Assembly: GCF_019802085.1 (NCBI RefSeq)
Contig: NZ_JAHVHV010000001.1
Location: 372,001-436,000, forward strand
Direction: 5' to 3'
DNA: 64,000 nucleotides
DNA from: Ferrimonas balearica
GTDB lineage: Bacteria > Pseudomonadota > Gammaproteobacteria > Enterobacterales > Shewanellaceae
The notes below the pieces were generated by a model. It saw only the letters and a program-made list of their open reading frames with translations. It was not told the DNA's origin and did not search any database. This document shows, one piece after another, positions 26,788 through 34,501 of this stretch. Each line of letters begins with the position of its first letter. Position 1 is the first letter of the stretch. Position numbers and translations under genes: made by a program.

Positions 26788-26803
26788 TGTGATCCCCTTC
26801 ACG
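26788..26803. promoter_or_regulatory. CRP-like site upstream of the META lipoprotein
   Basis: TGTGA-TCCCCT-TCACG matches nine of ten consensus bases. It is centred about 100 bases before the gene at 26898 and about 70 bases before the expected transcription start, if the -10 is TAGGCT or TAATTT near 26856-26865. That is a normal activator position. Confidence 0.45.
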
Positions 26804-26897
26804 GCGTCAGCCGAACTCCGACGAAACCATCGAGCCATTGCCAGGCTCTTACTGCTAGGCTAATTTCTTTAACCTTCTCAAAAGACAGGGAATCATC

Positions 26898-27650
26898 ATG
26901 AAACCCATTGCTTTGGCCTCCCTGGCCCTGGTACTGACCGGCTGTGCGGCCACCGACACCGGCCCCTCACCCTACGAGGGACAATGGCGCATCGGTCAAC
27001 TCAATGGCGAGGCCCTGATGCCCACTCCGGGCCCGGCCAAGCCCACCCTGACGGTGACCGGCGAACAGCTGAGCACCAGCTTTGGCTGCAACCAGGTCAA
27101 CGGTGCCTGGCCCGCTCAGGGGCAGCCTTTTGGCCCCCAGATGAGCACCCGCATGGCCTGTCCGGCGCCGGTGGCGAAGATGGAGCAGGATTACGGGGCC
27201 CTGATGGCCAGTGCCGACGGCTACCGCATCGAGCACGGCCGCCTGCAGATCCTCTCCGGCGGCCAGGTGGTGCTTCAAGCCTACCGCGACGTGCCCGGCA
27301 GTCAGTTCGCCGCCTGGAGTGGTCAATGGTCCCTGGCCAAGATCGACGGCATCGACAGCATTCAGGGCCTCTACGACGGCCGTCCGCCCTACCTGGTGCT
27401 GGAGATGGAGGAGGGGCGCGCCAATGGCAACAGCGGCTGCAACCAGTTTTTCGCCTCCGTGGTGCCCGCCGGGGATGCCCTCTGGCTGCAACAGGCGGGG
27501 ATGACCCTGGTGGCCTGTCCGGACAACCTGGCCCGTCAGGAGCAGGTGATGATGCAGCACTTTGCCGAGGCGGATCGCACCGTGGAGCAGGATGGCAAGC
27601 TGCAGTGGTGGAAAGGGGAGACCCTGCTGCTGGAGTTCGAACGCCAGTAA
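26898..27650 (+). CDS. lipoprotein with two META (HslJ-like) domains
   Basis: A 250-residue lipoprotein. The signal peptide ends in the lipobox LTGC (Cys16). Two META domains follow, one at about residues 28-135 and one at about 140-248. Each begins with a GQW signature (YEGQWRIGQLNGE; WSGQWSLAKIDGI) and contains the Cys-Asn motif of the family (FGCNQVNGAW; NSGCNQFFASV) and a later Cys (TRMACPAP; LVACPDN), so each domain could hold a disulfide. HslJ-type META proteins are linked to stress or antibiotic resistance in enterics, but no reaction is known. It is transcribed alone and ends at a bidirectional terminator shared with dusC. Confidence 0.85.
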   Translation: MKPIALASLALVLTGCAATDTGPSPYEGQWRIGQLNGEALMPTPGPAKPTLTVTGEQLSTSFGCNQVNGAWPAQGQPFGPQMSTRMACPAPVAKMEQDYGALMASADGYRIEHGRLQILSGGQVVLQAYRDVPGSQFAAWSGQWSLAKIDGIDSIQGLYDGRPPYLVLEMEEGRANGNSGCNQFFASVVPAGDALWLQQAGMTLVACPDNLARQEQVMMQHFAEADRTVEQDGKLQWWKGETLLLEFERQ

Positions 27651-27657
27651 GCGCATC

Positions 27658-27691
27658 AAAAAGGCCCCGCACTTGCGGGGCCTTCCTTTTT
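27658..27691. terminator. bidirectional rho-independent terminator (META gene / dusC)
   Basis: AAGGCCCCGC pairs with GCGGGGCCTT around ACTT. A T-rich run follows on both strands between the two convergent genes. Confidence 0.88.
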
Positions 27692-27711
27692 AGAGCCGGG
27701 TGTTTCTTAGC

Positions 27712-28644
27712 TCAGGCCGCCTCCAGCAGGGCGATGATCTCCTCACTGCGCTTTAAGCGACGCAGCGGCCCGAACAGGGCGTCCGCCTCCGGATAGGCCT
27801 GGCGCAAAAAGCCAAACCACTGTTTGATGCGATTGGGAAAATAACGCTCCTTGTCGCCGCTGACCTCCAGCGCCACGTACTCCGTCAACACCCCTTGGAT
27901 CGCACTCCAGCTCAGGGGAGCCACGTCGTTTTTCACCACCGCCGCCAGGTTGGGCACGCTCAAGGCACCCCGACCCAGCATGAGATCGGTGCAGCCGGAG
28001 GCCTGCTGGCAGCGCTGGCCCGCGGCGAAGTCGGTGATCTCACCGTTGGCGATCACCGGGATCGACAGTGCCTGGGCCACCGGGGCGATGGCGGCCCACT
28101 TGATCGCCTCGGCCCGGTAGCCGTCCGCCTTGGTGCGGGCGTGGATCGCCAGCTCGTTGGCACCGGCGGATTCGATGGCCTGGGCGATCTCCATGGTGCG
28201 GCTGTGGCAATCCCAGCCCAAGCGAATTTTGGCGCTGAGCACCTGATCCGAGGGCACCGCCTGGCGCATCGCCTGAACGATTCGGTAGATAAGCTCCGGT
28301 TCTTTGAGCAGCACGGCGCCGCCCTTGGAGCGGTTCACCGTCTTGGCCGGGCAGCCAAAGTTGATGTCCACCCCGGGGGAGCCCAGCTCGATGGCCCGGG
28401 CGGCATTGTGGGCCAGCCAGTCCGGATCCTGGCCCAGCAGCTGCACCCGCACCGGGGTGCCGTTGCGGGTCTTGCCGCCGCGTTTGAGCTCCGGGGCCAG
28501 GCGGTAGAACACCTTGTCGGAGACAGGCTGGCTCACCACCCGGACGAACTCGGTGACGCAGAGATCGTAGGGGTTGAGTTCGCTCAACAGCTGGCGCATC
28601 CGGTGGTCCAGTACGCCCTCCATCGGCGCCAAAATCACTCGCAT
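27712..28644 (-). CDS. dusC: tRNA-dihydrouridine(16) synthase DusC
   Basis: A 310-residue flavoenzyme that reduces uridine to dihydrouridine in the tRNA D-loop; DusC acts on U16 in E. coli (315 residues). The start MRVILAPMEGVLDHRMRQLLSE and the FMN-binding barrel with VTEFVRVVSQ and VRVQLLGQDPDWLA match DusC rather than DusA or DusB. The catalytic Cys lies in GCPAKTVNRSKGGAVLL (near residue 103). The NADPH/FMN region IPVIANGEITDF and the GRGALSVPNL phosphate-binding loop are intact. It is a single gene converging on the META lipoprotein gene and divergent from the hvf cluster. Confidence 0.95.
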   Translation of the reverse strand: MRVILAPMEGVLDHRMRQLLSELNPYDLCVTEFVRVVSQPVSDKVFYRLAPELKRGGKTRNGTPVRVQLLGQDPDWLAHNAARAIELGSPGVDINFGCPAKTVNRSKGGAVLLKEPELIYRIVQAMRQAVPSDQVLSAKIRLGWDCHSRTMEIAQAIESAGANELAIHARTKADGYRAEAIKWAAIAPVAQALSIPVIANGEITDFAAGQRCQQASGCTDLMLGRGALSVPNLAAVVKNDVAPLSWSAIQGVLTEYVALEVSGDKERYFPNRIKQWFGFLRQAYPEADALFGPLRRLKRSEEIIALLEAA

Positions 28645-28862
28645 AGTGGTGTGTCAGCTCCTGGCTGGGTCGGGGGGCGGCAAGTGTACCAGCTTCGTCG
28701 CCCTACACCATATCGGCGGTCAAAAAAAGAGCAAAAAGGTGGCGAGTAAAAAAAATGTTGTTATGGTGTGAAATGAAGACGCCGGGCGTGGGGTCTTCTT
28801 TGCTGAGCCAGGGTCAAACGGCCGCTGGAACGAACATTGGTTTCAACCGATTGAAGGAACAC

Positions 28863-29240
28863 ATGATGAAAACTGTTAAGAAAACCACTGTTGCCGCCGC
28901 GTTGGGTGCCCTGGTCGTTGGCGGAACCATGGCCGTGGGCAGCGCTCAAGCCAACCCCTTCTCCATCGACGATCTGCAGGCCGGTTACCAGATCACCGGC
29001 GACAAAGGCAGCGAAGGCAAGTGCGGTGAAGGCAAGTGCGGCGAAGGTAAAGGTAAGGAAGGCAAGTGCGGCGAAGGTAAGTGCGGCGAAGGCAAAGGCA
29101 AGGAAGGCAAGTGCGGCGAAGGCAAGTGCGGCGGCGAAGGTAAAGGCGGCGAAGGCAAGTGCGGCGAAGGGAAGTGCGGCGGCGAAGCCAAAGGTAAAGA
29201 AGGCAAGTGCGGCGAAGGGAAGTGTGGCGGCAGCGCCTAA
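28863..29240 (+). CDS. hvfA: HvfA-type precursor of a Cys-modified, probably copper-binding RiPP
   Basis: A 125-residue exported precursor with a Sec signal peptide ending in SAQA (residue 30) and a short region NPFSIDDLQAGYQIT. The core is almost only E, G, K and C. Ten Cys (54, 59, 69, 74, 84, 89, 100, 105, 116, 121) form five EGKCGEGKC pairs, separated by EGKGK-type spacers. In characterised HvfA/bufferin-like peptides, a DUF692 enzyme converts EGKC cysteines to oxazolone-thioamide groups that bind copper. The next two genes encode the expected enzyme (HvfB) and partner (HvfC). Two Met codons are adjacent; AAGGA lies four bases from the first and seven from the second, so the second (28866) may be used. 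The spacer before it, 28645-28862, shows no clear promoter. Confidence 0.9.
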   Translation: MMKTVKKTTVAAALGALVVGGTMAVGSAQANPFSIDDLQAGYQITGDKGSEGKCGEGKCGEGKGKEGKCGEGKCGEGKGKEGKCGEGKCGGEGKGGEGKCGEGKCGGEAKGKEGKCGEGKCGGSA

Positions 29241-29262
29241 ACCCCGGTACGTTACTTGAAGT

Positions 29263-29287
29263 AAGGCTGGCTTCGGCCAGCCTTTTT
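29263..29287 (+). terminator. intrinsic terminator or attenuator between hvfA and hvfB
   Basis: AAGGCTGGC-TTCG-GCCAGCCTT with a stable UUCG-type loop and five T residues lies 22 bases after hvfA and before hvfB in the same transcript. Partial termination would give more precursor than enzyme. I saw no separate promoter in the 23 bases before hvfB, but one could hide in the hairpin region. Confidence 0.85.
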
Positions 29288-29310
29288 GTTGCAACACGAA
29301 GGAGCAGTGT

Positions 29311-30147
29311 ATGGCCGAGGTTCAGGGTGCCGGATTGGGATTGCGACGGGAGATGGTGGAGGGACTGGTCCGGGACGGGATCCCGGAGGCCATCGGCTTT
29401 ATGGAGGTGGCCCCGGAGAACTGGATGCGGATCAATCCCCGCCTCAAGCGCCAGTTTCGCCAGCTGACCGAGCAGCGCCCCTTCGTCTGTCACGGCCTGT
29501 CACTCTCCATCGGTGCTCCGGCGCCGCTGGACACCGACTTCGTCAAGCAGGTCAAAACCTTCCTGGATGAGCACGACATCGCGCTCTACTCCGAGCACCT
29601 CTCCTACTGCTCCGGCAATGCCCACCTCTACGATTTGATGCCCATCCCCTTTACCGAGGCGGCGGTTCACCACGTGGCCCAGCGGGTGCGGGTGGTGCAG
29701 GAGATCCTGGAGCGGCCCCTGGTGCTGGAGAACGTCTCCTACTATGCCGCCCCGGGGGCGGAGCTGGACGAGCTGACCTTCCTCAAAGCGGTGCTGGAGG
29801 AGGCCGACTGCCAGCTGCTGCTCGACGTGAACAACATCTACGTCAACAGCGTCAACCACGGCTACGACGCCTCGGCTTTTCTGCGGGCCTTGCCCAGCGA
29901 ACGGGTGCGCTACCTGCACGTGGCCGGCCACTACAACGAGGCGGAGGATCTTATCGTCGACACCCATGGGGCGGCGGTGATTGATCCGGTCTGGCAGTTG
30001 CTGGCCCAGGCCTACGAGGACCACGGGGTGCACCCCACCTTGCTGGAGCGGGATTTCAACCTGCCCCCGATGAGCGAGCTTCTGGAGGAGGTGGCCACCA
30101 TCGCCGGTTACCAGAGGGCGGCCGAGCCGAGGAGGGCTTCGGCATGA
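29311..30147 (+). CDS. hvfB: HvfB, DUF692 multinuclear non-heme iron oxygenase
   Basis: A 278-residue DUF692 (MNIO) enzyme with a TIM-barrel-like fold that uses two or three iron ions to oxidise Cys residues of a RiPP precursor. Expected metal-binding residues are visible: E36 in MEVAPENW, H61 in VCHGLSLSIG, E95 and H96 in YSEHLSYC, E140 in LENVSYY, D172 in LLDVNNIYVN, H203 and H207 in YLHVAGHYN, D217 and H219 in DTHG, and E246 in LLERDFN. These cover the family set, so the enzyme should be active. GAAGGAG lies six bases before the start. It overlaps hvfC by four bases. The substrate should be the upstream EGKC peptide. Confidence 0.93.
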   Translation: MAEVQGAGLGLRREMVEGLVRDGIPEAIGFMEVAPENWMRINPRLKRQFRQLTEQRPFVCHGLSLSIGAPAPLDTDFVKQVKTFLDEHDIALYSEHLSYCSGNAHLYDLMPIPFTEAAVHHVAQRVRVVQEILERPLVLENVSYYAAPGAELDELTFLKAVLEEADCQLLLDVNNIYVNSVNHGYDASAFLRALPSERVRYLHVAGHYNEAEDLIVDTHGAAVIDPVWQLLAQAYEDHGVHPTLLERDFNLPPMSELLEEVATIAGYQRAAEPRRASA

Positions 30148-30878
30148 GCGAGTTTACCCAGGTGCAGCAGGCCTTCATCGATTACATCCGTGCCCCCGAG
30201 GCGGGCACGCCCCCCAAGGGGACCGACGCTCGCCATATGGCGGTCTACCGGGAGCTGTTTTTCAACAACGTCTCCGGCTTCGTCAACAACGCCTTTCCGG
30301 TGCTCAAAAGTCTCCACGCCCCGGCCCGCTGGCAGCAGCGGTTGCGTCACTTCTTTGCCGAGCATGACTGCCACAGCCCGCTGTTTGTCGACATCGCCCG
30401 GGCCTTCCTGGAGTACCTGGAGGGGCTGGAGGAGGCGGACTGGCCCTTCGAGGCCGAGCTGGCCCAGTACGAGTACCTGGAGCTGTGGGTGGACACCCAG
30501 GAGGCGGTGACGGATCAGCCGACGCTGAGCGCCATAGCCGACGACACTCCCCTGTGCCTCTACCGCGCTTCGGCACTGGGCACCTACGACTACCCGGTGC
30601 AGTGCATCAGTCCAAGCCACCCCGAGCCCGAACCCGAGCCCACCTTCCTGCTGCTGTATCGCGATGAGGCAGAGGAGGTGCAGTTCAGTCAGCTTAATCC
30701 GCTCACCACCCAGCTGCTGATGCTGGTCTCCGAGCAGCCCGGGGTGACACCGGATCAACTGCGCCAGAGCATGGCGGCGATGCTGCCGCAGATGGACCCG
30801 GCGGCCCTGGCCGCGGGACTGTCCCAGATCCTTGAGCAGATGGCCCAACGGGGCATACTGCGCCTGGCGAAAAAATAA
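30144..30878 (+). CDS. hvfC: HvfC, DUF2063 partner protein of the DUF692 oxygenase
   Basis: A 244-residue cytoplasmic protein of the DUF2063 family. The N-terminal domain begins FTQVQQAFIDYIRAP, followed by RHMAVYRELFFNNVSGFVNNAFPVLKSL (about residues 31-58), the family hallmark often mislabelled DNA-binding. The C-terminal part (LNPLTTQLLMLVSEQPGVTP and following) resembles the winged-helix-like peptide-binding region found in RiPP partner proteins. HvfC homologues form a complex with HvfB and bring the precursor leader to it. The start overlaps the hvfB stop (ATGA). No DoxX-type gene (as in some other hvf loci) follows; the cluster ends here. Confidence 0.88.
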   Translation: MSEFTQVQQAFIDYIRAPEAGTPPKGTDARHMAVYRELFFNNVSGFVNNAFPVLKSLHAPARWQQRLRHFFAEHDCHSPLFVDIARAFLEYLEGLEEADWPFEAELAQYEYLELWVDTQEAVTDQPTLSAIADDTPLCLYRASALGTYDYPVQCISPSHPEPEPEPTFLLLYRDEAEEVQFSQLNPLTTQLLMLVSEQPGVTPDQLRQSMAAMLPQMDPAALAAGLSQILEQMAQRGILRLAKK

Positions 30879-30901
30879 GCCCTACTCCCAGGGGGTGTTT
30901 G

Positions 30902-30924
30902 TGTGACCTGCGTCACGCTAGAAT
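30902..30924 (+). promoter_or_regulatory. CRP-like site overlapping a promoter -10
   Basis: TGTGA-CCTGCG-TCACG (30902-30917) fits the CRP consensus at nine of ten bases. TAGAAT (30919-30924) follows after one base as a -10 element for the small gene at 30949. Because the site overlaps the polymerase footprint it would act as an operator for repression, if it is functional. Confidence 0.45.
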
Positions 30925-30948
30925 GCCCGCGCACATCAACCTGGGAGT

Positions 30949-31077
30949 ATGACAGTCGTGGCTGATAACAATTTCAAAGAACCTTTCAACCTGTTCCATT
31001 TCCTGGGCCTGCTGGCGGTCCTGCTGATCCCGACCCTGCCGGCCACCCTGACCTGGCTGAAGATCCTCGGCTCCTAA
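30949..31077 (+). CDS. small single-span membrane protein of unknown function
   Basis: A 42-codon open frame too short to be picked up by usual length cut-offs. A hydrophilic start (ADNNFKEPFNLFHF) precedes one hydrophobic helix (LGLLAVLLIPTLPATLTWL) and a short KILGS tail. The ATG at 30949 lies too close to GGGAG (one base). The in-frame GTG at 30958, ten bases from it, gives a 39-residue MADNNFKEPFNLFHF start that looks more natural. A promoter with a CRP-like site lies upstream and a stem-loop downstream. I do not recognise the family; the product could be a small subunit or regulator of a membrane complex. Confidence 0.65.
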   Translation: MTVVADNNFKEPFNLFHFLGLLAVLLIPTLPATLTWLKILGS

Positions 31078-31084
31078 GCCGCTT

Positions 31085-31108
31085 GGAAGCCGTCTTGAGG
31101 CGGCTTCC
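31085..31108 (+). terminator. stem-loop after the small membrane-protein gene
   Basis: GGAAGCCG pairs with CGGCTTCC eight bases after the stop codon. There is no T run, so it is a weak terminator or an RNA-stabilising hairpin. The rest of the spacer to apt (31109-31341) shows a possible -10 (TACACT near 31157) and a T run at 31301; I see no further element. Confidence 0.45.
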
Positions 31109-31341
31109 ATCCCCCACCCTGTGATCCACCGCACCCCTTCGCCAGCAACGACTGAGTTACACTGACCCCTTGGTGGGCAGGTACACCGGAGAGAACGGCG
31201 CGGCCCGGACGCGGTTGCATCCCCCCGGCAAGCTGCTTAAGCTTAGCCCCCATATCGCTTCGGCGACGCAGTCCAGGAAGGCCGACGCCACTGGGCTTTT
31301 TTGTGTCGTGGCTGTGGCCACCCAAGAGACCCGATTACGCA

Positions 31342-31887
31342 ATGAACCAAGCATCACTGGCGCTGATCAAAGACAGCATCAAAGCCATTCCCGATTACCC
31401 CAAGCCGGGGATCCTGTTCCGTGACGTCACCTCCCTGCTGGAGGACGCCGAGGCGTTTCGCCTGAGCATCGATCTGCTGGCGGAACACTACCGCGACCAG
31501 GGGTTCACCAAGGTGGTGGGCACCGAGGCCCGCGGCTTCCTGTTTGGCGCCCCCCTGGCCCACCAGCTGGGTCTGGGCTTCGTGCCGGTGCGCAAGCCCG
31601 GCAAGCTGCCCCGCGAGACCGTGGCGGAGTCCTACGAGCTGGAGTACGGCCAGGACACCCTGGAGATGCACATCGACGCCATCGAAGCCGGCGACAAGGT
31701 GCTGGTGGTGGATGACCTGCTGGCCACCGGCGGCACCATCGACGCCACCGTCAAGCTCATTCGCCGCCTGGGCGGCGAGGCCACCGACGCGGCCTTTATC
31801 ATCAACCTGCCGGACCTGGGCGGCGAAACCCGCCTCAAGGCCCTGGGGCTGAACGTCGTCACCCTGTGTGAGTTCGAGGGCGAGTAA
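31342..31887 (+). CDS. apt: adenine phosphoribosyltransferase
   Basis: A 181-residue purine-salvage enzyme making AMP from adenine and PRPP (E. coli Apt has 183). It has the family motifs [20 protein letters not shown] near residue 15, [15 protein letters not shown], the [10 protein letters not shown] flexible loop, and the PRPP-binding site [21 protein letters not shown] near residues 119-138. The start [10 protein letters not shown] was chosen because the upstream 13 codons do not resemble Apt; the ribosome-binding site is weak. It is followed by its own terminator and then dnaX, as in enteric chromosomes. Confidence 0.97.
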   Translation: MNQASLALIKDSIKAIPDYPKPGILFRDVTSLLEDAEAFRLSIDLLAEHYRDQGFTKVVGTEARGFLFGAPLAHQLGLGFVPVRKPGKLPRETVAESYELEYGQDTLEMHIDAIEAGDKVLVVDDLLATGGTIDATVKLIRRLGGEATDAAFIINLPDLGGETRLKALGLNVVTLCEFEGE

Positions 31888-31902
31888 GTCCCTGCGCACA
31901 GG

Positions 31903-31930
31903 AAAAAGCCGGGCATCTGCCCGGCTTTTT
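31903..31930 (+). terminator. rho-independent terminator of apt
   Basis: AAAAAGCCGGGC pairs with GCCCGGCTTTTT around ATCT. Confidence 0.93.
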
Positions 31931-31996
31931 CGTACTTGGCGGGCCCTGTGTTAGCATCCCAACATCAGCACCTTTGCCCTCACTTTGAGGAGAGAC

Positions 31997-34426
31997 ATGT
32001 CATATCAGGTACTGGCGCGCAAATGGCGCCCGGCCAGCTTTGATCAGGTGGTGGGCCAGGAGCACGTCCTCAAGGCCCTGACCCACGCCCTGGAGCAGAA
32101 CCGCCTCCACCACGCCTACCTCTTTACCGGCACCCGCGGCGTGGGCAAAACCTCCATCGCCCGCCTGCTGGCCAAAGGCCTCAACTGCGAGACCGGCATC
32201 ACCGCCACCCCCTGCGGCCAGTGCAGCCATTGCCAGGAGATCAGCGAGGGGCGGTTTGTCGATCTGCTGGAGATCGACGCGGCGTCGCGCACCAAGGTGG
32301 ACGACACCCGGGAGATCCTGGACAACGTCCAGTACCAGCCGGTGCGGGGCCGCTTCAAGGTCTACCTGATCGACGAAGTGCACATGCTCTCCCGTCACAG
32401 CTTCAATGCCCTGCTCAAGACCCTGGAGGAGCCACCACCGCACGTGAAGTTCCTGCTGGCCACCACAGACCCGCAGAAACTGCCGGTCACCGTGCTCTCC
32501 CGCTGCCTGCAGTTCAACCTCAAAAGCGTCACTCCGGCGCGGATCAGCGCCCACCTGGCCAAGGTGTTGGCGGCAGACGGCATTGCCTGCGAGCCCGCGG
32601 CGCTGGATCTGCTGGCCCAGGCCGCCGATGGCAGTGTCCGGGACGGCATGAGCCTTACCGATCAGGCCATCGCCCACGGTGGTGGTGCGCTGAAGCTGGG
32701 GGCGGTTCAGGCGATGCTGGGCACCCTGGATACCGGTTACGCGTTGCGTCTGCTGAAGGCCCTGGCCCAGGGGCAGGCTGAAGCCCTGATGGCGGTGCTC
32801 GATGAGATCGACGCCTTCGCCCCGGATCACGATGATCTGCTTAAGCAGATGGCGGCCCTGCTGCACCAGGCGGCGCTGTGCCAGTTCAACCTGCGGGCGG
32901 CGGACCTGGGCGAGCAGGGGGCCGAGGTGCAGACCCTGGCCCAGGCACTGGACCGGGAGCAGGTGCAGCTGTGGTACCAGATGCTGACCCAGGGGCGTCA
33001 AGACCTGGCCCTGGCCCCGGACCCGCGCAGCGGTTTCGAGATGGTGCTGCTGCGGGCCCTGGCCTTTGCCCCTGTGGAGGCGGCGCCGCCCATGGCGGCG
33101 CGCCAGCCCCAACTGAACCACCCGGTATCCCCGGGCGCTGTGGCGCCCGTGGCCCAGCCGGTTGAGGCGAAGCCCGAAACCAAGCCCGAGCCCAAGCCCA
33201 AGCCGGAGCCCAAAGCCGAGCCGGCCCCAAGTGTGGCACCGAGCGAGGCTGCGGCGGCCGCCGCCGCGCAACAGCCTGAGAAGGTTGAACCCAAGGCCGA
33301 GGCGGTTCAGCCTCAGCAAGAGACGGCCCCTCAATCGGCTCCGGCCCAAGCGCCGGTGGTGCCGGACGAGGCCGCTGAGCTGGCCCAAGAGCAAAGCGCC
33401 ATCCTATCCGCCGCCGAAGCGGGGCAGGGCAGGGTGGCCGACCCCATCCCGATGCCCCAGGAGGAGCTGGCGATGCTGGCGGAGCAGGAGATGATCCTGG
33501 CCCAGGCCGAAGCGGAACGCGGTGCCCCCATGGAGTCCCCCCTGCCGAATGAACCCCGCCCGGCCCCGGTGGCCGAGGCCGCCCCGTCTGCGGCGAGCGG
33601 TGCCGGGATCCAGGGGTTGCTCGAGCAGGCGCTGTCCAACCAGCGCAATATCCAGGCCCGGCTGAAAGCCGCGGAGCCCAACGACCCAAAGCCGGAGGCG
33701 GTGACGGTCGCGCCCAAACCGGTCACCGCGACCCCCAAGACCAAAACTGAGGCGCCGAGCCCGGCGGCCACGCCGGTCAATGACGAACTGGACCGGCCGC
33801 CCTGGGACACCGATGAACCGGTAACGAGCGCGGCTGCCGCGCCCAGTGAACCCGCGCCGAAGACGCCCGAGGCGCCGCAAGCGAAGACCGGCCAAGCACC
33901 TGCGCCGGCCGCTGAGGCCGCGCCGCAACAGCAAGCGCAGCCCAAAGCCGAGCCCGCCCCGGCCGCCTCGGTCCCGGCCACCCCGTCCGAGACCGCCGAG
34001 GAGCAGGCCCCCGGTGGGCGCCCGGTGGCGGCCAACGAAGCCGACGCCCTCTGGTACCAGACCATCAGCCAGCTGGGGATCGGGGCCCGCCCCCGGCAAC
34101 TGGCGATCAACTCGCTGTTGGAGCGCGAGGGCGAGGCGGTGACCCTGCATCTGCGCAGCGAGCAGCGCCACCTCAACAGCGAGGCGGTGATCGGCCCGCT
34201 CAAGGAGGCGATGGAGCGGGTGTGGCAGCAAGGGATCACCCTGAAAATCGTGGACGCGACCCTTAAGGGGCGCGAGACGCCACTGGAGATCCGCCGGCGC
34301 CTGCACCAGGAGCGCCTGGCCCAGGCCAAGGCGGATCTGCTGCAGGATCCCGTGGTCCAGTGGCTACAATCGGAGTTTGACGCCCGGCTTATCGAAGAGT
34401 CGGTGAGTTATCAAAACCCCGGCTAG
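31997..34426 (+). CDS. dnaX: DNA polymerase III subunit tau (DnaX)
   Basis: An 809-residue clamp-loader ATPase that also couples polymerase cores to the helicase. The start MSYQVLARKWRPASFDQVVGQEHV follows GAGGAG. Motifs in order are Walker A GTRGVGKTS (near residue 45), the zinc site CETGITATPCGQCSHC, LLEIDAASRTKVDD, Walker B IDEVHM, and sensor SRCLQFNL. Residues of about 370-680 form a very long Ala/Pro/Glu/Lys-rich linker, about 150 residues longer than in E. coli (643 total). The C-terminal tau domain begins near DALWYQTISQLGIG. I find no run of six A anywhere in the gene, so the E. coli-type A6G slippery site that makes gamma is absent. The next genes are ybaB and recR. Confidence 0.96.
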   Translation: MSYQVLARKWRPASFDQVVGQEHVLKALTHALEQNRLHHAYLFTGTRGVGKTSIARLLAKGLNCETGITATPCGQCSHCQEISEGRFVDLLEIDAASRTKVDDTREILDNVQYQPVRGRFKVYLIDEVHMLSRHSFNALLKTLEEPPPHVKFLLATTDPQKLPVTVLSRCLQFNLKSVTPARISAHLAKVLAADGIACEPAALDLLAQAADGSVRDGMSLTDQAIAHGGGALKLGAVQAMLGTLDTGYALRLLKALAQGQAEALMAVLDEIDAFAPDHDDLLKQMAALLHQAALCQFNLRAADLGEQGAEVQTLAQALDREQVQLWYQMLTQGRQDLALAPDPRSGFEMVLLRALAFAPVEAAPPMAARQPQLNHPVSPGAVAPVAQPVEAKPETKPEPKPKPEPKAEPAPSVAPSEAAAAAAAQQPEKVEPKAEAVQPQQETAPQSAPAQAPVVPDEAAELAQEQSAILSAAEAGQGRVADPIPMPQEELAMLAEQEMILAQAEAERGAPMESPLPNEPRPAPVAEAAPSAASGAGIQGLLEQALSNQRNIQARLKAAEPNDPKPEAVTVAPKPVTATPKTKTEAPSPAATPVNDELDRPPWDTDEPVTSAAAAPSEPAPKTPEAPQAKTGQAPAPAAEAAPQQQAQPKAEPAPAASVPATPSETAEEQAPGGRPVAANEADALWYQTISQLGIGARPRQLAINSLLEREGEAVTLHLRSEQRHLNSEAVIGPLKEAMERVWQQGITLKIVDATLKGRETPLEIRRRLHQERLAQAKADLLQDPVVQWLQSEFDARLIEESVSYQNPG

Positions 34427-34501
34427 GGCCTTGTCCGGGCCGGCAGTTGCGGTAACATGTGCAGCCATTCTTGGCACTTATCCAGTTAGAGAGACCGATA
34501 T

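Noticed and set aside
28985-29225. Short tandem repeats that could be taken for a CRISPR array or a DNA repeat region.
   Set aside because: The repeats are in-frame EGKC codons of hvfA, vary at third positions and have no spacer-like unique sequences.
28761-29297. An alanine/phenylalanine-rich open frame antisense to hvfA.
   Set aside because: It is the complement of the repetitive hvfA coding sequence. The sense frame has a signal peptide, a ribosome-binding site and matching neighbours.
31141-31341. The apt leader as a possible 4.5S (SRP) RNA or purine riboswitch.
   Set aside because: The GGTCAGG...GGAAGCAGCC core of SRP RNA and the purine aptamer core are absent. Only weak, unconvincing pairings were found.
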